Source: Phlegmacium glaucopus (taxonomy: Eukaryota; Basidiomycota; Agaricomycetes; Agaricales; Cortinariaceae). Taken from it: a DNA stretch of 64,000 nt. A model generated the notes under the pieces. The model saw only the letters and a program-made list of their open reading frames with translations. It had not been told where the DNA came from and made no database searches. Both the position numbers and the translations under genes were made by a program. The stretch lies in the NCBI GenBank assembly GCA_015039465.1, contig MU130698.1, forward strand, positions 37,132 to 101,131, written 5' to 3'. Below, piece after piece: positions 57,605 to 64,000 of the stretch (position 1 is the first letter of the stretch; each line of letters opens with the position of its first letter).

Positions 57605-57835
57605 ATAACGTCAGTTTATTCGCCTAATGTCTCCACAAAAATCAATTTAATTGACTTCTTATGTATAGATTTCTATCGATCACTTTATGAACCCCTCTCA
57701 ACTGTTATTGCAACGTATTGGGAACAAGGCGGACCTGCATTTCAAGTTCCTGAGTATTATCTTCTTTCAGAGTTTCACTATTATTCCCGTTATTTTCTGA
57801 CTTCCACCTCGATAAACAAAGTCTTTGATTCGAGA
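57605..57835 (+). pseudogene. S28 N-terminal fragment (unit 3')
   Basis: Only the IDHF-region and VFDS exons remain, matching 7250-7458. At 57836 the sequence jumps to spacer sequence equivalent to about 8695. This is the left junction of the extra segment. Confidence 0.65.
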
Positions 57836-58044
57836 AATCTCGGGATATACGTACATGCAGGCCGGTGGCTATGAATAGCTGAAGTGTCGAGACTAAAACA
57901 TAAATATTAAAATATTTAATAAAAAGCTATACGGAGATAACGCACAAATGAGTTTTGACGGGCTCCATTCCAGTCCGGTGTACTCACTAGCGACTAAGCC
58001 AACAGTGTTGATCAAAAGACTTACATCTTGCCTATATTGAGTGG

Positions 58045-58242
58045 ACGTAGCAGCGTAAGAGTTTCGCTGCGTCCATGTCATCAGCCACTTCTGGGGTGTC
58101 TGACGAGGACGCACAGACCACAGATGCGCAAGAAAGTACGTATCTTTTTTGATTTTGCGAAAACCGTTGCTGACATATTTTGCAGGGTCAGTCGAAGACG
58201 AGGATTATGATGCGATCTCGTCTGGATCCGATACCGAATAGC
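58045..58242 (+). pseudogene. Q/P-rich gene 3' fragment in the extra segment
   Basis: Encodes the linker and tail only: AASMSSATSGVSDEDAQTTDAQE, an intron, then SVEDEDYDAISSGSDTE and stop. It joins directly to spacer sequence on the left. This copy has no counterpart in array copy 1. Confidence 0.65.
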
Positions 58243-58260
58243 GTTATTGAAGGAGCAATC

Positions 58261-58894
58261 TAGGGCTGGGTTTTTTACTGCTATGTTAAAAACACCCTAG
58301 TAAATCACACGTTGTTAACATGTATTTAACGTTAATAACATAAGGGGGTCCCAGAGGCCTTGTGATTTACTGTTAGATACCCAGATCACGTGTCCGCTCA
58401 AGCTGGGGATTTTTATCTTTTTCCATGGTAACATTCGAAGATAATTTCTATTTAGGGATGACCGAAAACTTCTAATCGCACTCTGTGACCGCTTTATGAC
58501 CTGATGAGGCATCCAATTATCATCGTTGATGGACCCCCTCAACACTGGCAACATTGAGCCAGCCGATGTTGACATTGTTGGGTAGGAGCCTCACTGTTCA
58601 GGATCCCTATGACCTTGAGGAGACAGCATTGGAAGCCTGAAAATGCAACATTGAGGGCTCTTGGCCTGTAGTACCAGTAGTACTTAGTTTATCACACGCT
58701 AAATACACAATTTTGAGGTTAATAACATGTTTTTAACATGTTATTAACCTCATTTTTCTTTGGCCGCTTCGCAGCAATGACATCATGATTACATACAAAA
58801 TAACAGTTAATAACCTAAGTAACTAACATCACATGAAGGCCCAAACCATCATCACGTTATAAACAGCCCGGGTTAGCAAAAAAACCCAGCCTTA
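58261..58894. mobile_element. Non-autonomous hAT MITE with perfect 8-bp target duplication
   Basis: 634 bp. The left end TAGGGCTGGGTTTTTT and inverted right end TAAGGCTGGGTTTTTT differ at one base. The flanks are GAGCAATC at 58253-58260 and GAGCAATC at 58895-58902. Removing the element restores GAGCAATCCATTCCCTGAG, which matches the uninterrupted paralogous sequence at 54091-54109. It contains TTAACATGTTATTAACCTCA-like palindromic words and no gene; a minus-strand frame at 58315-58575 is chance. Confidence 0.93.
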
Positions 58895-59284
58895 GAGCAA
58901 TCCATTCCCTGAGCGATTCAAGTTCAATCCAATCAGCGGACATGATCTTTTTGTCGGTACCTTTGTGCTATGCCTTCCTCGTTCTGCATAATATTATATG
59001 CTGCATACTAGTAGAATGACATTATCTTGATTCCAAAAGGTCGTCAAATGAGATAGGAGTGTTATCGATGGGCGTGGGTGTTCAGAAGACCCTTGGCAAC
59101 GTCACTGTGACAGTGTCATTTTGAGGAACCCAAAAATGGCAATGAGAACCAGTTTAGGGCTGGTGCAAACAGCAATCTGGATGTATTCTGCTCAAAATAA
59201 CGCGAAAAATGAACAGACACGGCTCTTGGTACGCCATCCTTTACTGAAACTATGAGGTAATTATTCTTAGAATCTAGTTTCACT

Positions 59285-59580
59285 CTTGTTTTCCGATTTC
59301 TTTAGATAAACATCAATTTGTTGAGCGCTGTTAAATGCGGCATGCCACACCCCTGGCTCAAGTATGACATAACTAATATGAACGCGGCTTTATTTAAGAA
59401 CAAAAAAATCCACGTTTGTGGGTGCCGTACTCCTTTCCTAGGTGACATCTTTGTTGAGGGACGGGACCGATCTCTTGTACATGTTAGGATACCAGTGAGG
59501 AATACTGCAGTATTTAAATCAATTTCGGCTGGAGGTAACATGAGGACATTCTGGCCGAATTTATATCTCCGGCCACTACC
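59285..59580 (+). other. Insert of unknown origin upstream of S28 fragment
   Basis: This stretch has no equivalent in the other S28 units. It carries the phrases GGCATGCCACACCCCTGGCT and GGGTGCCGTACTCCTTTCCT. I cannot identify it. A 116-codon frame covers it, but lacks any recognised motif. Confidence 0.4.
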
Positions 59581-60400
59581 AATCAAGGACCTGTACCTCG
59601 TCAGTATTATCTTCTTTCACTACTATTCCCATTATTTTCTGATTTCCACCTCGATAAAAAGTCTTTGATTCTAGAGAGCACTGGCAGGACGTGGAATCGT
59701 CACTAGGTGTTCGTGTTTACATTTGATAAAGATAATAATCATGAACTACAGGAATTAACATGACTCGTCAGCCATCGCGCGTCTTGCTAAAAAATACAAA
59801 GGACTCGCAAAATCTCTGGGAACACGAATTTTTATGGCGCCTCTGTCTTTTTCCCATAGATGTAATTCATTTATTTCTTACACCTACCTATGTTGTAATA
59901 CTTCTCCGTCAGGAAAATGCCACAGCAGATCGGTGGCAATTCCTCAACACCGAACAAGGCTCTGGAAGACGTCGTACTCTTTGCCCATTCCTTCACTCAT
60001 CCAGATTCAACTCATCCATCCGCCACTGCGCCATGTGATCCGCTCATCGGTTTTCATGAGGGCCGCGCTTCTGTATTCGAAATCCATCTACCATCGCACA
60101 TGTAAAAGCCCCCAAGTAGACATGTCAAACTATTACACAATAGCGGAACGTAGTCTGACCAGGAACTGCTCCGTCGATTGGATTCAAGTCACTCGGTAAT
60201 GTTCTTTCGTGGCACTATGGCTCTCGAGTCCCCAGATTAATTATAATTTTTTCTCGATCCGTAGATATGTCGACAAAACATTGATGGAACAAACGACTCG
60301 GAGACTGCTATCGTGAGATGAAATTGAACCTGCTAAAAGCAAGACTGAGCTGATCTGAAGGAAATGCCACCTGCGCGGATAACCTGACTATATAGCGAAT
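59581..60400 (+). pseudogene. S28 peptidase pseudogene (unit 3'')
   Basis: Partner of the S28 remnant at 7245, with a somewhat better preserved central part. The KKYKGLA exon near 59790, the ALEDVVLFAHSFTHPDS exon near 59960, the SNYYTIAERSLTRNCSVDWIQVTR exon near 60125 and a remnant of RYVDKTL near 60265 can be followed. GGSYPG is deleted and frames are broken. It then runs into the same unrelated tail as copy 1 (60400-60740). Confidence 0.7.
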
Positions 60401-61720
60401 GATTTGTGTGCTCTGCCACTGAGTGATTGGATCGCAATGGTAGATATCGTGAAGCTTGGCAAGAATATTTTGAGTTGGGAGGCGGTGAAGGAGACGTTGG
60501 ATGCTGCGAGGGGTTGTTTACCGTCTTACAGCTTTCTGCCGCTTCTTCATTGATCAGTTCGTTTTTCGGTACACGATATTTAAAACTCACGATAATTTAT
60601 AGGCTTTGGAGCTTCGAGTTGATGCTGCTGAGTCATTCTCTGATGTATAGGGCCAAAGCAGAAAGGCGAGTCGGGACAATGCTGTAGTGGAGCATTAGCC
60701 TTACAGGAGAGCATAGTGTTGGCTTACGACCCCAGGAGCTGCTACTGCCGTTATGAAAAGATCTCTAACCGCGATTAGGGGTCAAAACGCCTTTCTCTAT
60801 GGAAAATAGCTGGGATCGGCTTATTCCAAATCCGTCGAACCCTACCCTGTCAATCAAGAACGATGTTACCAGGGGAAGTAAAATATGTGTGAGAACATGA
60901 AAAACCTTGGCGAAAAATTACAAGGATGCCAATGGCTGTTCAAACGTTCACTTTGAAATGAATACAAAAAGTGTTTGATCACTAACAAGGCTGCAGCGTG
61001 TAAAGTCAGCCGCGCTTGATGATATTACTCGGGAACTGAACACATGAGGGGAAATCTCGGGATATACGTACATGAAAGCCGGTGGCTATGAGCAGCTGAA
61101 GTGTCGAGACTAAAACATAAATATTGAAATTTTAAACAAAGGGATATACGGAGATAACGCACAGATGAATTTTGACGGGCTCCATTCCAGTCCTGTGTAC
61201 TCACTAGCGACTAAGCCAAAGTGTTTGTTGAACAAAAAAGACTTACATCTTGCTTATATATATTGAGCGGATGTAGCAGCATACGAGTTTCGCATATTTT
61301 AATAATGAAAGTAAGAGATGCGAACCAGATATTTTTGCTTCCGATGAACTATAACAAATTTGGAAAACATTAATATAACAAAAACCGTTCGGTGAACCAA
61401 GTGACCAGGTACCAACCGTCTAAATGGACGAGTCAACGAGTGGAGGTGGCTTTGAGATGGTTGTGAGGAAAACCATCAGATATCTGGGGAGTGAATGACT
61501 TGATTCATTAATTAGAAAATGTTCCCTGCATTCAGGAACACATGTATTCTAGCCTCGTTATCCATGATAGAAGTCACAAAACATAACAAGTCCAAAGGGG
61601 TTGACTTCAAGCCTAAGCCAAAGTAGTACAGATTCATGAGATCTTGATGGGAACGAGTCACTGTCCTGAAAAATATTTTGTGAGCAAATTGTGTACGAAA
61701 TAGACAAACAAGGAACACAA
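60401..61720 (+). other. Module tail and spacer (partner of 8046-9361)
   Basis: Same content as in copy 1 and no gene supported. The open frame in the tail differs between the copies. Confidence 0.5.
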
Positions 61721-61747
61721 GCACCACATATATAAGGCTATAATTCC

Positions 61748-62637
61748 ATGGCAGGAACGACAGCAATCCCTCCCCTCAACTTTGATACAAGTCACCCAAC
61801 CACCTACTACTGAGTATGACACACAACAATCCCAACTCCAACTCTCAGAGTTCGCGATGGTTCCAACCCCCTCCAACAAATCAACAACCACTACCTCTCC
61901 CACAATCTTTCCCTCCGTTCGTCCCGGGATCGCAGGCGAACGGTATGCCCTGGGGTGCGCAACCGATCGGTTCTATGTATCAGGGACTGGTTCAACAGGG
62001 ACCTCCGAGCTCGGGTTCATATCGCAATCATCGCGGCGGAGGGCGCCCCAGGACGGGGCCACAACAACCAAACCAAAATTTACATGCATCGTCAGGAATG
62101 ACCAGAAGAGGTCATTCCGCTAGCACCTATCAAGGCCATGCCTGGATGGGTGCTGGTAACAATCCAGGAACTGGCGGGTCATCAAGACTCCCGTCAAGGA
62201 ACCCATCGTCGGCCAACTGGTATCACAGGGGTCCCTCACGGACTCGGAGGCGAACCGAGGATCTCTCTGTCTATGAAGTCCCTATCACGGACTTGCCAAT
62301 GGGAAGTACGTTAATTTCACAATCCATCCTTTATTGATTCTCCACTGACATCTACTCCCCGGCAGGCAGTGCGGCCACAGGGGGCCCCAATACCCCTGCC
62401 GTAATCCCAGCGATATCTCTATCGGCGCTGCAGCCACCAACACCTGCATCCACTACGTCGACATCGACATCCACTGCTGGGGTGTCCGACGAGGACATGG
62501 AGACGACCACCAGTACAGAGATACAAGAAGGTACGTATCTTTTTTGATCTTGCGAAAAGCGTTGCTAATATACTTTTGCAGGGTCCTTCGAAGACGACGA
62601 TTGTTATACAATCTCGTCTGGGTCGGATATCGAATGA
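61748..62637 (+). pseudogene. Q/P-rich acidic-tail gene, unit 3', 5' frameshift
   Basis: Almost identical to the intact gene at 9385, but four bases (CCTA of CCTACCTACTACTG) are missing near 61806. The frame from the first ATG therefore ends after TTYY. Translation from the in-frame MTHNNPN at 61816 would give the rest: exons 61816-62305, 62366-62530 and 62582-62637, with the RGGGRPRTG core and the acidic tail FEDDDCYTISSGSDIE. If MTHNN is the true start in the family, as the TATA position allows, the gene is still intact. The linker has extra residues (ISLSALQ) relative to copy 1. Confidence 0.6.
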
Positions 62638-62937
62638 GCCATATTATATTGAAGGAGCGATCCTTTCCTTGGAGATTCAACTCCGTCAGCGACTCAGCGG
62701 ACATGATTTCTTGGTTGTTACCTTACTGCTATGTCTTCCTCCTTTATATGCTGTTATATACTAGAATGATGAATCCAAAAGCTTGTTGAAACGTTATCGA
62801 TGGATGTGCATGAGTGTTCAGAAGAACTTGAACAAAGTCACGATTTATGTCACTCAGTTTGGACAAGCATACAACAATCTGGATGGGTTCTGCTCAAAAC
62901 AATGAACGCACACGACTCTCGGTCTTACCTAGGTTAT

Positions 62938-64000
62938 TGGCCTAATGTCTCCATAAAAACGAATTCAATTGACTGCTTACATGTAGATTCCACCTAATGA
63001 ACAAGACCACCACTTTTCTCAACCGCTATTGGGTTAATGCAACGTATTGGGAACGAGTCGGACCTGTGTCTTCTTTCACTATTATTCTCATGTTTTTCTG
63101 ACTCCCACCTCGATTAAAAAGTCGTCGATTCTGGAGAGCAAAACGCGGAACCGCTACTAGGTATCCAATTTCTTCATATTTACATTTAATAACCATAATA
63201 CTCATGAATTACAGGAATATCATGCCTCAACTGCCGTGATGCATCTTGCTAAATACAAAGGACTCGCAATTCTCTGGGATCACAGCTTTTATGGCGCCTC
63301 TCTGCCACTTCCCGTAAATGTAATTCTTTCTTACGTCTACCTATGTTACTGCTCCATCAGGAAAATGCCACAGCAGATCAGTGGCAGTTCCTCAGCACCG
63401 AAAAAGGCCCTGGAAGACGTTGTACTCTTTGCCAATTTATTCGCTCATCCAGATTTGGCTCATCCATGCACCATTTGATCCGCTCGTTGGTTTTCCTGTT
63501 CATCCTATCCTGGAATGAGAACCGCGCTTTCTGCGTATTCGAAATCCATCTACCGTCTTTGCGTCTTCTGCACCTGTACAAGCCCAAGTCGACATGGCAA
63601 ACTATTACACAGCAACAGAACGTAGTCTGACCAGGAACTGTTCTGTCGATTGTATTCAAGTCACTCGGTAAGGTTCTTTCGTGGGACCGTTGCTCTCATA
63701 CGGTATACCCTGATTGATTATATGCTTTTTTTGATTTGTAGATATGTCGACGAGACATTGAACGAAACAAACCAGACTACTATCGTCGAGATGAAGTTTG
63801 ACCTACTAAAAGCAAAACTGAGCGAACCTGGAGGAAATATCACTGGCGCGAGTAACCTGACTATGGCGGTTGCCAATCAAACGAGCAACGTACTCTGGAC
63901 TTTTCCCAAGTCAATATCATTCTTCTACTCGATCGAGAGTGCTCCTTTTTCACACGATTCAACACAGTGTTACGGCTTCCAAGCCTCTCTACTTCTATTC
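62938..64000 (+). pseudogene. S28 peptidase pseudogene (unit 4'), cut by window end
   Basis: Partner of 10540-11680, with the same loss of the GGSYPG region and the same aberrant end after NQTSNV. Small differences include the loss of one Lys codon in MHLAKYKG and a change at the first exon. It reaches the window edge. Confidence 0.75.

Larger units (their letters stand above)
50606..64000. repeat. Segmental duplication, copy 2 (S28/Q-P-rich array), continues past window
   Basis: Collinear with 236-about 11610 in the same orientation. The offset is 50370 at the left edge and rises to about 52360 by the unit at 61748, because an extra segment (57836-about 59690) is present here. Intact and broken genes match one to one with copy 1, apart from local indels. 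The block reaches the window end, so its right boundary is unknown. Confidence 0.93.

Noticed and set aside
58315..58575. Possible gene inside the hAT MITE
   Set aside because: The element is 634 bp with clear ends and target duplication, and the frame has no transposase motif.

Overview
This window is eukaryotic and almost certainly comes from a mushroom-forming basidiomycete (Agaricomycetes). Coding regions are split by many 45-70 bp GT..AG introns. The neighbourhood holds fungal arrestin-like, hemerythrin-like, phosphomannose isomerase and dynactin p62 sequences. It also holds transposon families typical of Agaricomycetes: Helitron, a Plavaka/CACTA-like element, hAT, and solo LTRs. No tRNA, rRNA or CRISPR was seen.

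Layout. (1) 236-12670 is a same-strand array of two alternating genes: a secreted S28 serine peptidase and an unrecognised Gln/Pro-rich protein with an acidic tail. Only the first S28 copy (401-2677) and two Q/P-rich copies (6096, 9385) look intact; the rest are fragments. (2) 12675-15834 holds ordinary genes: a phosphomannose isomerase cut off at its 3' end where the array begins, an unknown gene, and a hemerythrin-like gene. (3) 16280-46000 is transposon-dominated. It contains hAT remnants with minisatellite-like introns, an Agaricomycete expansion-family gene, a Plavaka fragment abutting a truncated Helitron, an F-box-like gene, unknown genes, four solo LTRs of one family, and several short hAT-type elements with perfect 8-bp target duplications. 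(4) 46038-50020 holds an intact arrestin-like gene, an unknown gene and a 5'-truncated, frameshifted dynactin p62 fragment. (5) 50606-64000 is a second, nearly identical direct copy of the S28/Q-P array. It has one extra module (57836-59690) and runs off the window edge.

The main result is a duplication of at least 12.4 kb of a two-gene peptidase module, about 50 kb apart in direct orientation. The genes at two of its edges (phosphomannose isomerase and dynactin p62) are truncated there. In each duplicate the full 10-exon S28 frame is open (566 and 567 codons by my exon sums), while the downstream copies decay independently. Several single-copy genes carry apparent 1-2 base frame breaks. These may be decay or assembly indels, and I cannot tell which from sequence alone.
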